A DNA stretch of 64,000 nucleotides from Serripes groenlandicus (GCA_031761405.1 JASEVX010000007.1:40611255-40675254), one strand, 5' to 3'; positions 11,159 to 42,386 are shown, numbered from the stretch's first letter. Program-made: numbers and translations. The notes: generated by a model not told the origin, from the letters alone.

Positions 11159-12206
11159 AACAAGAGAAAGTTGATGCAAGGCATCAATGTCGCCGGAAAA
11201 GACTGCATTGATTTATTTATGTATTCTTGACTTTCCTTAGTCTATTCAAACATTAGGAACGTTGAAATGAAAACATTTGCTTATAAATTTTATATTCATA
11301 CCTATACATTAGGGTATCTATAACAAATTAACGAAATGTGTACACATTTATCTTGGCTTAAATTTAATTTTGCTGTTGTTACTTATTTAAATAATAGTAT
11401 TCATTCATATAATTTCAATGTTTGTCAATCTTATTCGAATCACAAGGTAAATATCCTGGTATTGCTTTAAAGGGAGGTAATTTGAAGTAAACAAAAGTCT
11501 TCAAAAGGAGAAATATATCAGCATTACCGTCTACAGTTTAAATTGTTCTATTGTTTGTGGATTTAAAAATGTTCTTTTTTTCTTATTTCTACATGTACAA
11601 CGAAATATTGCGGCTTCTCTTTGACGCTTTGCGTCAAACATTCGTCTTGTACTTGTCTAAAATAAAATAATATCACTCGCTTTTTCATATCGAAATGCGC
11701 ATGCGCGAAAATCGATGTTAAAGGTCACGAAACTACACAACAGAATAGGGTCTATATTTAGCTTAGAAACAGTTCCTACTTTAGATATTCATGGATTAAC
11801 ATTATTAAATGAATTCTACACAAATCAAGACATCTCTTTGAACATGAAAACAACATTTAGTAAGTTAAAATTGCTATTAAAAGGAGAATCCGAAATTGAC
11901 CTCAATGATGACACATAAGAGTCTGCATTAGGGGGGTGTTGGTTCACGTCTTGAAGGGACCACTTTTGTCTTCGTAAATAAGACAAAAAACTTAAATGCG
12001 AGTGAAATAAAAAAAAAAATGCAAACATTAAAAAATCGGAATATTTATTTCATTTTAGATGTGTCATTTATTAGTGTTCGTAAACAACCACAATTGTAAT
12101 ATGTTCAAATCATCTAGATTTGTTTCTTTCTAATAATAAGCCGCCCTCCCATGTGATTTCAGAAAACCTATTAAAAATAGAAGTCGCGGGCTTCTGCCCG
12201 GCGACT
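11159..12206 (-). mobile_element. 1.05-kb element A, copy 1 (inverted relative to copy 2)
   Basis: Near-identical to the reverse complement of 22112-23166. Read on the minus strand it opens TAGTCGCCGGGCAGAAGCCCGCGACT (a hairpin) and closes CCGGCGACATTGATGCCTTGCATCAA (inverted partner plus 3' hairpin) with the tail CTTTCTCTTGT. It carries a 67-codon + strand ORF at 11715-11918 (starting MLKVTKLHNRIGS) that is conserved letter for letter in copy 2. I do not recognise that peptide. No transposase is present. Confidence 0.7.
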
Positions 12207-12222
12207 AATAAGCAATTTTAAC

Positions 12223-13273
12223 ATAAACCCTTTCCCACATACAACAAATCTGCAGCTGACGACTTTGAAAACATACCGATAAAAAAAATGGGAAACTACC
12301 TTTAAATGAAAGTACAATAATATGAATAGAGTTGAAAACTTGTTGAAAAAAGGAGAAATTGCTCGTTTTGAGCAATTTTTGTGGCGATTGTGGCGATTGG
12401 TTTGACAATCGCCACTGCTAACAGAAACAACAACAACGAAAAATATTTACATTGTCGGTTTTGAAAAGCCCGTTGATATTTATTTTCCTTACTGCAAACC
12501 AATTTACTCACATCTGTTATAGTTCCATCATTGATGCAGAGACCCGATTTATAATAATTATGTCAGTGCTACTTTGGTACCGGATTGTTACTAATATTTG
12601 AGATTTATCGAGACATTATCTACATAGAGTTAAAATATGTAAATATTATCTTCGTAATGATCGGGCAGATAATACTTATCATTGCGCGTTCTATCTGCCT
12701 TGCAAATAACTCTGATGATACTCAAATCTGGAAATTCCAAAGGGTTCTATAAATAGCTTGCGAGACTGGTGTTCTTAAATCTCAATATTATAAATTCAAC
12801 GTTATGTATACACGTCTGCACGGTCTAGAGTCAATTAGCAATCAATGCTGAAAGTGTAGCTTAATTTAGTTTGGACATCGAGCATTATAATATATGCCTA
12901 TATGCATGTTTTGTGTTTGTTATTGCACTCAAATTTTTCGAAGCAGTTTAACAAACTCAGAGACATATAAATACACTGTGTTTATATGCCTTTGACAACT
13001 CTCAATCATGCAATGTGAAGGGACTAAATTGAATATTATTCTACTGTCAAAAGATGCAGGGTTGATACATTCTCAAATTTACCCGCACCAGATTGCACTA
13101 TTATTGAAAATTGCAAGCTCTACACCGATATACTGCTTCTTACTCTGCAGGATTTTACATACGATCGCCACTACAGTGACATTGGCGCTTTGATTTCTTT
13201 TGTCGCCATGTTTTCAAAAAGCCGTCTGCTAGTCATAAACGTCAGTAAGCGTTTTTATGAGGGAAAGGGTTAA
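12223..13273 (+). mobile_element. TTAA MITE split by an 0.8-kb insertion
   Basis: The left half (12223-12372, CCCTTTCCCACATAC... to GAGCAATTTTT) and right half (about 13189-13273, TTTTGTCGCCATGTTTTC... to GAGGGAAAGGGTTAA) belong to one MITE copy. They are separated by element B (12373-13188). This gives a relative date: the MITE was present before element B arrived. Confidence 0.7.
12373..13188 (+). mobile_element. Element B inserted in a MITE
   Basis: Starts GTGGCGATTGTGGCGATTGG, where GTGGCGATTG pairs with CAATCGCCAC at about 12407. Near its right end ATCGCCACTAC mirrors the start. Several hundred bp match 47541-48285 (for example GTCAGTGCTACTTTGGTACC and GGGCAGATAATAC), so it is a dispersed repeat. 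An imperfect hairpin AGACATATAAATACA / TGTGTTTATATG lies at 12959-12994. No coding sequence is recognised. Confidence 0.55.
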
Positions 13274-13320
13274 ACTTAACATTAACATCTCAGTTCAATG
13301 TATTTATGTAGTGATTCCAT

Positions 13321-13440
13321 TTAACCCTTTTCCACATGCAGAGACATTTTGATGCATCTGTGGAATTATTGTTCTTTTAAAAACATTGTGGCAAAAAGAG
13401 AAATAATGACTAGTTTTCCTTTTCTCCCAAAGTTTTCCAT
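13321..13440 (+). mobile_element. Truncated TTAA MITE
   Basis: TTAACCCTTTTCCACATGCAG with ACATTGTGGCAAAAAGAGAAAT downstream, then loss of the right half. It lies just before the second tandem-repeat element (13491). Confidence 0.55.
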
Positions 13441-13490
13441 TCTATTTGATGATTATATTTAAATCGTAAGATATGTCCTTTAAAACTTTT

Positions 13491-14335
13491 TATGCCCCCG
13501 GAATCACCGATTCGGTGGGCATCTAGTTTTTGGCCTGTCTGTCTGCACGTCTGTCTGCACGAAAAAAAATTAACCTTGACCACTACTTTTGAACCATAAC
13601 AGTTACGGCTACCATATTTCACATGTGTATTCCTTGTGACATGACCTTTCTGTCAGTACCAACATTTTTGACCTTTGACCTAGATGTTGCCATTCTCGAA
13701 AAAAACTTTAACCACTACTTTTGAACTATAACAGGTAAGATACCATATTTCACATGTGTATTCCTTGTGACATGACCTTTCTGTCAGTACCAACATTTTT
13801 GACCTTGCGACCTTGACCTTTGACCTAGATGTTGCCATTCTCGCAAAAAACTTTAACCTTGACCACTACTTTTGAACCATAACAGGTACCCCTACCATAT
13901 TTCACATGTGTATTCCTTGTGACATGACCTTTCTGTCAGTACCAACATTTTTGACCTTGCGACCTTGACCTTTGACCTAGATGTTGCCATTCTCGAAAAA
14001 AACTTTAACCTTGACCACTACTTTTGAACCATAACAGGTACGGCTACCATATTTCACATGTGTATTTCTTGTGACATGACCTTTCTGTCAGTACCAACAT
14101 TTTTGACCTTGCGACCTTGACCTTTGACCTAGATGTTGTCATTCTCGAAAAAAACTTTAACCTTGACCACTACTTTTGAATCATAACAGTTACGGCTACC
14201 ATATTTCACATGTGTATTCCTTGTGACATGACCTTTCTGTCAGTACCAACATTTTTGACCTTGCGACCTTGACCTTTTACCTAGATGTTGCCATTTGCCA
14301 TTCGGGGGCATCAGTGTTTCACAAACACATCTTGT
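13491..14335 (+). mobile_element. Helentron-like element with ~152-bp units, copy 2
   Basis: Begins TATGCCCCCGGAATCACCG and ends GGGGGCATCAGTGTTTCACA with tail CATCTTGT, as in the copy at 9244-10635, but with fewer tandem units. The DR1-like TGACCTTTGACCT recurs inside. Directly after it comes CTTCACATTGTATTCCAATA, which also sits in both copies of the duplicated segment (9171, 14538). Confidence 0.7.
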
Positions 14336-14436
14336 CTTCACATTGTATTCCAATACTGATCCACTTGGAATAAATCTTTAAATGAAAGTATACTTATAAG
14401 ATGGACTTGAAAACATTCTGACAAATGGAGATATTG

Positions 14437-14613
14437 CTCATTATGAGCAATTTTTCCATTTGCCTGAATGTTTTCATAAGTCGTCTGCTGCAGTGGCGAC
14501 AGAAAGCGTCTGTATGTGGGAAAGGGTTAATACGTTTCTTCACATTGTATTCCAATACTCCCACCCTATTTTACCTGATGAATGATTGCCTGCATAAGGA
14601 AGACTCATTTCTT
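14437..14613 (+). repeat. Duplicated segment, copy 2
   Basis: Matches 9064-9243: MITE right half with TTAA at 14527-14530, then ACGTTTCTTCACATTGTATTC and CCTGATGAATGATTGCCTGC. This copy lacks the element that follows copy 1, so it records the state before that insertion. Confidence 0.7.
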
Positions 14614-14789
14614 TTAGGAATAAATATCTTCATTTGTATTCATAAGATCTAATAACTCCCAGAATTGACTTGACGCTGACATAAACCATTTAGATGTTTC
14701 TTTATGAATGTCTGGTCTTTCTGCCTCTGACATACAGTATATCATTCTGTAAGACAGACCATCAATGTGCCAAACAAATCTACAGAACG

Positions 14790-15121
14790 TTAACCCTTTC
14801 CCACATACAACAAATCAGAGGATTTTGAAAACACATTGGCAAACCATGAAAATCAACATAAATTAAGAGTTTTTAGCTTGACTTTTGAAAAAACGAGAGC
14901 TATTGTCATGACCCTGGCATCGACGGCGGCGTGTTTGTCCGGTTAAGGTTTTTTGTTCAGCTCAGCTTTTTTTCTGTTTTCTATCAGTCGAGCGTCTGTG
15001 TTGTACGCGGTGCTCGATCTTGTTTAAAAATACAGTTGACAATCGGAGATATTATGAGAAGTTTCACCTTTTGCAACAACGTTTACTAAAGCCGCCTGCT
15101 CTTCTTGAGGAAAAGGGTTAA
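14790..15121 (+). mobile_element. TTAA MITE containing a further insertion
   Basis: TTAA at 14790-14793 with CCCTTTCCCACATACAAC, and GAGGAAAAGGGTTAA ending at 15121. The interior at about 14896-15026 is foreign: it begins ACGAGAGCTATTGTCATGAC and ends with a CGAGC...GCTCG hairpin plus ATCTTGTT, the 3' signature of the Helentron-like families in this window. Confidence 0.6.
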
Positions 15122-16099
15122 CACATACTATCTAGGGCAAAATTATGAAAGTTTCTATAAATGGAATGTTTAATATTGAAACATGTTGAAAACATTGTAG
15201 CAAACGGAGGAGTTTTGTGTTATTAGTAATTTAGTTGCTAAAACATTCTAGGGAAAAAAGTTGCCACAATATTTTCAACTCTTTCAATTTTTATATGCTT
15301 TTAAGTCTTTCTATATTTTTGTAAAGATGTTTTCAATGAATGTCTCCTGCAGATTTGTTGTTTGTAGGAAAGTGTAAAGGTTTTAAAATGTTCCCAAATA
15401 GGAAATAATTATAGCATACTTAGTCCCCCAATTACAAGTATTTACCATTATAGTAACTAGTAATTTACATTCAAGATAAAAAACAAATGTACTTTTCCTC
15501 CTTTTCCTTTCCCAAATACAATAAAATGCAGCAGACAACTTTGAAAACATAGAAGCAGGTGAAAACATTATATATATATATAAATAAAAGGCTAAAGGAA
15601 GAAATTTCTCATTATGAGTAATTAATACATTTACCACAATGTTTTTAAAAGTCATCCACTGCAGAATATTGTGTCAATGTCGGCTGTGTCGAAAAAACTT
15701 AATACCAATTAATACATTTTATCCAGCTGCTCCAAATTCAACCTTTTCCTACTTTCAGACACATTCTGGCGTGTTTGCAGGAAACAATTTTTAAAAACCT
15801 CTATAGATCTTTATAGAGATTTTCAACAATGTTTGTTGCATGTTTTCAGTCATCTTCTGCATATTTGTTGTGCGTGGGAAAGGGTTAGAATACCTGCATG
15901 CACAATTGAAATTAAGATCAAAATCAAAAGGTGTGTAATTCTGAGATAGAGTACAAAGAACAATTGGAAGATGAGAAATTGCTCACTTGAGCAAGAGCAG
16001 AAATGTTCTCCTATTCCAACTAAGATTGTTTAGAAATGTTATCATTCTCTCAGGTAAAAGGTTGTTACCTCTTCCCACTTGCAGACAGTATACACTGTA
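15122..16099. other. Non-coding stretch with three decayed MITEs
   Basis: Decayed copies at about 15150-15375, 15497-15665 and 15739-15888 retain CTGCAGCAGA-type motifs or a GTGGGAAAGGGTTA end. No exon of the downstream gene was found here. Confidence 0.5.
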
Positions 16100-16329
16100 T
16101 TAACCCTTTCCCTCATACGACAATTCTGCAGCAGACAACTTTGAACGTATTTTGTTAAAAAATAGAAAATCTCCATAATTGAATGGATAACCTATGACAA
16201 AAAGTGGAAAACATTGTGGCAAAAGAAGAAATTGCACGTTTTGTGCAATTTCTTCTTTTGTCACTATGTTTTCAAAAAGCCGTCTGCTGCAGAGGCGTCA
16301 GAAAGCGTCTATATGAGGGAAAGGGCTAA
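16100..16329 (+). mobile_element. 230-bp TTAA palindromic MITE, intact copy 3
   Basis: Same 230-bp span as the copies at 754 and 1273. The left TTAA is intact and the right one has become CTAA. The internal hairpin is of the GCAC/GTGC type. Confidence 0.85.
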
Positions 16330-16364
16330 TGATATCTAGTCCATATGTTCGAATATGGGGTCGA

Positions 16365-16548
16365 TCATCAGCTAAAAAAAAAAATATGTCACTAGGCCAA
16401 ATGAAGGAAAATCTTTTTAACACTGAAGATTGCATTTTTTTGAATCTTAGTCAGAATAATTGTCTTGATGTGTTTTGCATTAGAAATCACATTTCATAAT
16501 TCAGGTGAGCGATCTAGAGCCATATTATCATGGCCCTCTTGTTGAAAT
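16365..16548 (+). mobile_element. 3' fragment of the AGCTCACC/GGTGAGC element
   Basis: TCACTAGGCCAAATGAAGGA through GGTGAGCGATCTAG to the ATCATGGCCCTCTTGTT end. It matches the 3' end of 18204-19704; the 5' part is missing. Confidence 0.6.
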
Positions 16549-16848
16549 TTATTTTATTTTTTTTCGTTTATTGAGTGTTTCATATTTTTGACTAAATTAT
16601 AATTGTTTCCAAAGTCATCTGCAGCAGATTAGTTGTATTAATTCATTTGTAAAGGATAATGTTGGCCTTTACTAGCTATTTTCACATTTATTTTTGAAGT
16701 GTTAATGAACTTGAGGGGTTGGATGAAATTGTGGTCGATTTCTTAGAAATGAGGTCTTTACCCTACCCCAACTGCAAACGCATTTGCAGCATACAACTTT
16801 TGAAAACATTCTGTCAGAAGAGGAAATTTCTCCTTAAGCAACAATACT

Positions 16849-16952
16849 TTAACCCTTTCCCTAATACGTGAAAGGGTTAAAAAGTTGGAAGCCTTCCTTT
16901 TGCCACAAGGTTTTCAAAAAACTACTGCTCAGAAAGTGTCTACATGAGGGAA
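16849..16952. mobile_element. Minimal TIR-only MITE and flanking MITE remnant
   Basis: At 16849-16880 the two MITE ends lie almost back to back: TTAACCCTTTCCCTAATACG followed by TGAAAGGGTTAA. That is a 32-bp remnant with essentially no interior. A MITE-like right end (CTACATGAGGGAAAGCGTT) follows at 16940-16952, so this could be a deletion product or a nested end. Confidence 0.6.
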
Positions 16953-17253
16953 AGCGTTCATAATAATAGATAAGGAAGAAAGATCATCCCTGTTTTTCCA
17001 ATTCTATTTATACAAATGTTCTGGAACCCTGAAGCTGGAGAATGGTAATGACAAACAAAACTTCATGACTGTAATCTTTCATTTGTCCAGATTTGTTCTG
17101 CTATATTGTTACAAAGGAATAGCATAAAGGTTACAATTATACCTGAAGTTAATTTAATGTTTTTTGTGGAGCTATGTATTATAATACTGTTTATAGTTTG
17201 TTTATCTGTCCTTCATGCTTTGGAAAAACTCTCACTCTATTTATATAATGTAT

Positions 17254-17478
17254 TTAACCCTTTTCCTTATACAACAAATCTGCAGCAGACCACTTTGAAA
17301 ACGTTTTGGCTAAAATATAGAAACTCCCTATAAATAAACGTATAATTTAATGAAAGCTGAAATATTGTGGCAAAAGGAGAAATTGCTCATTATAAGCAAT
17401 TTCCCCTTTTGCCACAATGTTTTCAAAAGTTATCTGCTGCAGAGGTGTCTGAAAACATCTGTATGTAGTAAAGGGTAA
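17254..17478 (+). mobile_element. TTAA MITE, full-length diverged copy
   Basis: TTAA at 17254-17257, CCCTTTTCCTTATACAACAA at the left and ATGTAGTAAAGGGTAAA at the right. The central stem is of the GCTC...AAGC type (GAAATTGCTCATTATAAGCA). Confidence 0.7.
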
Positions 17479-18203
17479 ATTACATGTCTGAAATAGTAAA
17501 AATAAAGATCTTTGTGATTAAAGCAGACTAAATGATATATATGGAAAAATGTCCTTGTGTTATGGAAAATAGGGAAAACAATTCTAAGGAAAAATGTTTT
17601 GTCTTCAATAACTAATAGACTCAGAATATTTTATGACCTAAAATATTGTCTTTTTTATAATTTTGGCAGGATTTTTTTCCCTTATAATGTTGCCATTTCA
17701 TGTTAGAATTTTTTCATTTTATTTAGTTCATCTGTCCATCATTCTTTGATGGTCAAACTCCCACTCTGTTTATTTATGTATTTAATTACATGTCTGAAAT
17801 CATAAAAAAAAATCTTTATTATTTAAACAGACTCAATTTATACATGTTTTTTTTAGCTCAAACTATACTAATCGCCTCGACGTTTGCGTTGGAGTTGGTG
17901 TCACACCTTATAATTAAGATTTTTGTACTGATTCACTTTTTTGTCAAAACCATAACAATTATTGCTTCAAAACTTACAACACTTATTCATCAGCATTACC
18001 TCCGTCAACAGACAAGAGTACATAACTCTGTCAAGGTTTTTGTAAGAATCATGGCCCTTTTTAAACTCAGTATTTTGGTTAAGGTTTTTGTACCAATTCA
18101 CTTTTTTTCAAAATTATTACAGATATTGCTTTGAAACTTACAACACTTTTTCACCATCATTACCTCCAGCAACAAACAAGAGTACATAACTCTGCTCATG
18201 TTT
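17479..18203. other. Non-coding with ~80-bp motif repeats
   Basis: No exon seen. From 17858 a motif of the form AAGGTTTTTGTACCAATTCAC ... CTTACAACACTT ... CAAGAGTACATAACTCTG repeats about twice and runs into the element starting at 18204. It looks like a relative of that element's tandem units. Confidence 0.45.
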
Positions 18204-19704
18204 TTAGCTCACCTATGCACGAAGTGCAAGGTGAGCTATTGGGATCACATTTTGTCCGGCGTCCGTCCGGTGTCCGTCGTGCGTCGTCAACATTTGAGCT
18301 TGTTAACACTCTACAGGCTACATTTTGCATCCAATCTTCATGAAAGTTTATCAGAACGTTCATCTCCATAAAATCTTGGACAAGTTCGAAACTGGGCCAT
18401 ATGAGGTCAAAAACGAGGTCACTAGGTCAAATTGAAGCGAAATCTTGTTAACACTCTGGAGGCCACATTTTCAACTTGAGCATGTTTAAACTTTATCAGA
18501 ATGTTTGTCTTAATGATATGTAGGTCAAGTTCGAACATGGGTCACGTCGGGTCAAGAAGTAGGTCACTAGGCCAAATTGAAGGAAAATCTTGTTAACACT
18601 CCAGAGGCCGCAATTTTTGCTTAAGCAGTTTGAAATTTTGTCAGAATGTTTGTCTTAAAAATATCTAGGTCAAGTTCGAATATGGGTTATGCCGGGTCAA
18701 AAACTAGGTCACTAGATCAAATTGAAGGAAAATCTTGTTAACACTTTGGATGCCGCATTTTTTGCTTCAGCAACTTGAAATTTGGTCAGAATGTTTGTCT
18801 TAAAGGTATCTAGGTCAAGTTCAAATATGGGTCATATTGGGTCAGAAACTAGGTCACTAGGCCAAATTGAGGGAAAATCTTGTTAACTCTGTAGAAGCTG
18901 CATATTTTGCTTCAGCGGCTTGAAATTTGTTCAGAATGTTGAGCTGAATGATATCTAGGCCAAGTTCGAATATGGGTCATGCCGGGTCAAAAACTAGATC
19001 ACTAGGCCAAATTGAAGGAAAATCTTGTTAACACTTTGGATGCCTCATTTTTTGCTTCAGCAGCTTGAAATTTTGTCAGAATGTTTGTCTTTAAGATATC
19101 TAGGTCAAGTTTAAATATGGGCCATATTGGATTAGAAACTAGGTCACAAGGCCAAATTAAGGGAAAATCTTGTTAACTCTGTAAAAGCCGCATGTTTTGC
19201 TTCAGCGGCTTGAAATTTGTTCAGAATATTGAGCTGAATGATATTTAGGCCAAGTTCGAATATGGGTCATGCCGGGTCAAAAACTAGGTCACTAGATCAA
19301 ATTGAAGGAAAATCTTGTGAACACTTTGGATGCCACATTTTTTGCTTCAGCAGCTTGAAATTTGGTCAGAATGTTTGTCTGAATTATATCTAGGTCAAGT
19401 TCGAATATGGGTCATATTGGATCAGAAACTAGGTCAATAAAGGAAAATATTGTTCAAACTCCGGAGGCCGCATTTTTACTTTGAGCAAGTTGAAACTTTG
19501 TCAGAATGTTGTCTTAATGATATCTAGTCCATGTAGGAATATGGGTCATATCAGGTAAAAAAATATAGATCACTAGGCCAAATGAAGGAAAATATTGTTA
19601 ACACTGTGGAGGATGCATTCAGAATAATTGTCTTGATGTGTTTTGCATTGCAGTACATTGTATAATTAAGGTGAGCGATCCAGGGCCATCATGGCCCTCT
19701 TGTT
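18204..19704 (+). mobile_element. Helentron-like element AGCTCACC...GGTGAGC
   Basis: Opens TTAGCTCACCTATGCACGAA with the palindromic partner GTGCAAGGTGAGC, then a CGTCCGTCC-rich stretch. About nine tandem units of roughly 150 bp follow (AAATTGAAGGAAAATCTTGT ... GGTCAAGTTCGAATATGGGT). It closes with GGTGAGC, hairpin AGGGCCATCATGGCCCT and tail CTTGTT. This is the clearest example of the shared architecture. It ends 140 bp before the first visible AHCYL exon. Confidence 0.7.
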
Positions 19705-19723
19705 GTAAGAATGATGGCTTTTA

Positions 19724-19798
19724 TTAATCCTTTTTCCACAATTTGGTTTTAAAGGCTGATGAGGCCTCAGAAAGTGTCTGTATGTGGGAAAGGGTTAA
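19724..19798 (-). mobile_element. MITE end close to a splice acceptor
   Basis: CCTCAGAAAGTGTCTGTATG followed by TGGGAAAGGGTTAA, with TTAA at 19795-19798. It is 46 bp upstream of the acceptor of the first visible AHCYL exon, so it overlaps the region where a branch point would be expected to lie nearby. Confidence 0.6.
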
Positions 19799-19817
19799 CC
19801 CCAAGTTGATATGCTAA

Positions 19818-39560
<19,743 letters not shown>

Positions 39561-40360
39561 TAGTTATTATTATAAAGTCAACAAATTCTACAAGAGATAC
39601 CACCATGTTTCATTCCTGGATAGACCCACCTGCCTGTCACAATGGAAAACAAGACGTTTAAGTGGATGAGATTGGCTTACAATATCCTCATAGAAACAAG
39701 GCTTAATGTTAGTTGTTATTCCGATATTCACTCACATATCGCAACAGAAACTTTTGTTATTTGTTACTACATGTATATATATTTTATCACATTAGAAACA
39801 AGTTTCTTTTCTCAGAAATCTGAGCAATGTGTTTGGATGTAATGGTTCCCAAGAAGTAAAACGAATTTTTCAATGAATTGATTGCTAACAGAGAAAATCC
39901 TGATCAAACTGCGCAAGTGGCACATATTGTTCTGGGTCTTTGCTGATAGCCAAGTCCGGAGGGTTGATTTTCCCGTGTCTTTGAACATGTGATCGTTCTG
40001 AAGGCGAATACAATTTGATTTATATACTATTGAATGTTTAATCACCATAGAAAAAAGTTTGTATTTCATCTTTTTAAAACAGAGCTCTCTCTCTACATGA
40101 GAATGGGATGTATTTTATGTTGTAAAATAATTATTTGCCCTCCAAAACCTTTATGGTGTATATTCAAAAGAATCCTCTCAGTGAGACAATTCTCTTGAAT
40201 AACACAACATAGGGCTACATTTGTTATGAGGACAGATAATATGGAGCAAATACCAGAGTTCTCCATCTTATTTGAACCTCTGTACAAAATATTGATTTGT
40301 AACATATCATCATTTATTCAAAGTTGTCTTTGTAAATAAATACTGACTTTCCCGTCATTA
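39561..40360 (+). other. AHCYL: AHCYL 3' UTR with poly(A) signal
   Basis: Follows the stop codon. The first AATAAA I see downstream is at 40335-40340, so cleavage near 40350-40365 is expected. The UTR carries one member of the hairpin family (40147-40214). The next MITE starts at 40473, beyond the predicted end. Confidence 0.6.
40147..40214 (+). repeat. Hairpin-family element, member 2, inside the 3' UTR
   Basis: Arms around CAAAAGAATCCTCTCA / TGAGACAATTCTCTTG with outer pairing of TTTATGGTGT to ACACAACATAGGG. More mismatched than member 1, with the same CTCA...TGAG loop neck. Confidence 0.55.
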
Positions 40361-40472
40361 TAAAATCAGGGTTTATTCTTAGTTACTATTTTAGCCATGT
40401 CACAACAAGAAACATCTTTCCGGTCTTTGCAACCATTGTAACACTGCTGTTTCACTGTCTGTTATCAAGTTA

Positions 40473-40826
40473 TTAACCCTTTCCAACTTACAACAAAACT
40501 GCAGCAGACGACTTTGAAAACATTTAGACAATAATATTTAAAATCTCCATAATATGACAATGCTTTCAAAAATTAGTTGCTACAGATGCGTCTGAATGCA
40601 TCTGCAAGTTGAAAGGGTTAATTTTAACCCTTTCCCTCATAAAGACACTTACTGACGCCTCTTCAGCGGATGGCTTTTTGAAAACATGGCGACAAAAAAA
40701 GAAATTGCTTAAAAGTTGAAAACAAGCAATTTCTCCTTTTGTCACCATGTATTCAACTCTATTCAAGTATTGTACTTTCATTCAAAGTCATCTGATGCAG
40801 ATTTGTTGTATGTGGGAAAGGGTTAA
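40473..40826. mobile_element. Two TTAA MITEs in tandem, 2 bp apart
   Basis: 40473-40621 is a shortened TTAA-bounded copy. 40624-40826 follows after two bases, opens in reverse orientation (CCCTCATAAAGACACTTACT) but ends with the other subfamily's right end (TTGTTGTATGTGGGAAAGGG). It may be a recombinant. Confidence 0.65.
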
Positions 40827-41158
40827 AGGCTTTGAAAGTTGTTTTAGATTTTCATGGCTCTTTTTTGTTTGACTTACATAAATAGTTTCCCTGTGATATT
40901 TATAGTCATGTAGTTCATTTTTTCAAAACATGTGTTATCTTAGATACATATCTGTTACCAAACACCATTTAGGACTATTTTCACTATTTCATTTCTGAAA
41001 TTTTGAAATGGACTTGTCCAGCTTTATCATTTGGAAGAGTCCAAAGCCAATTGAAGGAATATCAAGATAATATATTAAGTTGAGCAGCCAACAGTAGTGA
41101 GCCTGGTCAGACGGCGTTAAAACTGGTACAGCAGTCAAAGCGTTTAACTTTCCCTCTC

Positions 41159-41388
41159 TTAACCCTTTCCCACATACGACTTTTCTGCAGCAGACGACAT
41201 TGAACGTATTTTGTCAAAACATAGAAAATCTCCATAATTGAATGGATAACCTATGACAAAAAGTGGAAAACATTGTGGCAAAAGGAGAAATTGCACGTTT
41301 TGTGCAATTTCTTCTTTTGTCACTATGTTTTCAAAAAGTCGTCTGCTGCAGAGGCGTCAGAAAGCATTTATATGAGGGAAAGGGTTAA
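41159..41388 (+). mobile_element. 230-bp TTAA palindromic MITE, intact copy 7
   Basis: TTAA 41159-41162 and 41385-41388, exactly 230 bp. GCAC/GTGC stem as in copy 1. Confidence 0.85.
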
Positions 41389-41694
41389 GTTTTTCAAAAA
41401 ATGGTAAAATCTTTGGGGTAAATAAAGTAATTGTTTTTAACAAAGGCTTTGCATTGTGGCAGAAAGCGGAATTCTTAGTTAAATGCAATTTCTTCCTTTA
41501 ACCAAAGTGTTTTCACAAACTTTCTGCTGCAGAAGTGGCAAAAAGGTGGTATTATGAAGGTAAAATGAAATCAACGGTCAAGTTTCCATGGGGACAGTTT
41601 CATATTTACTCATTAGTATGTATATATTAACATATATAATGCAATATTTATCAGGAGACATGTATTAGTTTTGTTTTATTTCTTTACAATTGTT

Positions 41695-41897
41695 TTAACC
41701 ATTTCCCGCATACATCAGATCTGCAGCAGATGACTTCAAAAACATCTAGACAAATTTATGGACAATCCCTCTAAATGAAATTATTATAATAGAATAGAGT
41801 TGAAATAATTCTGGCAATGAGAAAAATTGCTCTCCTTTGCCACAATGTTTTCAAAAGTCATCTGCTTCAGGTACAGCTGCATATGAGAAAGGGTTAA
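41695..41897 (+). mobile_element. TTAA MITE, shortened
   Basis: TTAA 41695-41698 and 41894-41897. Ends CCATTTCCCGCATACATCAG and CATATGAGAAAGGGTTAA. Confidence 0.65.
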
Positions 41898-42314
41898 TGA
41901 TAAATTTGTGTTCCTTCACTCAAAACGTGATACATGTAATGACTTCAGAAAGGTTTCTCTATGTATTTTGTTTAGATGTAGATTTTATTAAATGGAAAGA
42001 ACAAATGAGTTGTGCATTAGGAAAATCCACCTATTTTTATGACAAGTGTGGATTAAGATCTAGCTGTAAATCCAAATTGTCTGATTTTTATTTGTCACTC
42101 TTTGTTTAGAAGTCCTGCAACTCATTAGCAAACAGTGCAGACGGATCTTGACCTATACATGTTGCATGTTTGGTTTTCCTGGAATACATCTCAAAATTAA
42201 GATAGCCGAATTTTCAAACTTTTACATGCAATAAGGATGCACATCAGTCAGGGCTATAGCAGAGGCGGCGATTCCGATTACAAGTTCCTATATATCTTTA
42301 CCCAGTCTTCAGAA

Positions 42315-42386
42315 CCTATGTTGTGGGTATCCAAAAGAATCATCTCATTGAGACCACTCTTTGGAGTAACTACCCACAACATAAGG
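42315..42386. repeat. Hairpin-family element, member 3
   Basis: CCTATGTTGTGGGTA pairs with TACCCACAACATAAGG around AAAAGAATCATCTCATTGAG. Same outer and inner motifs as 1089-1153. Confidence 0.7.
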
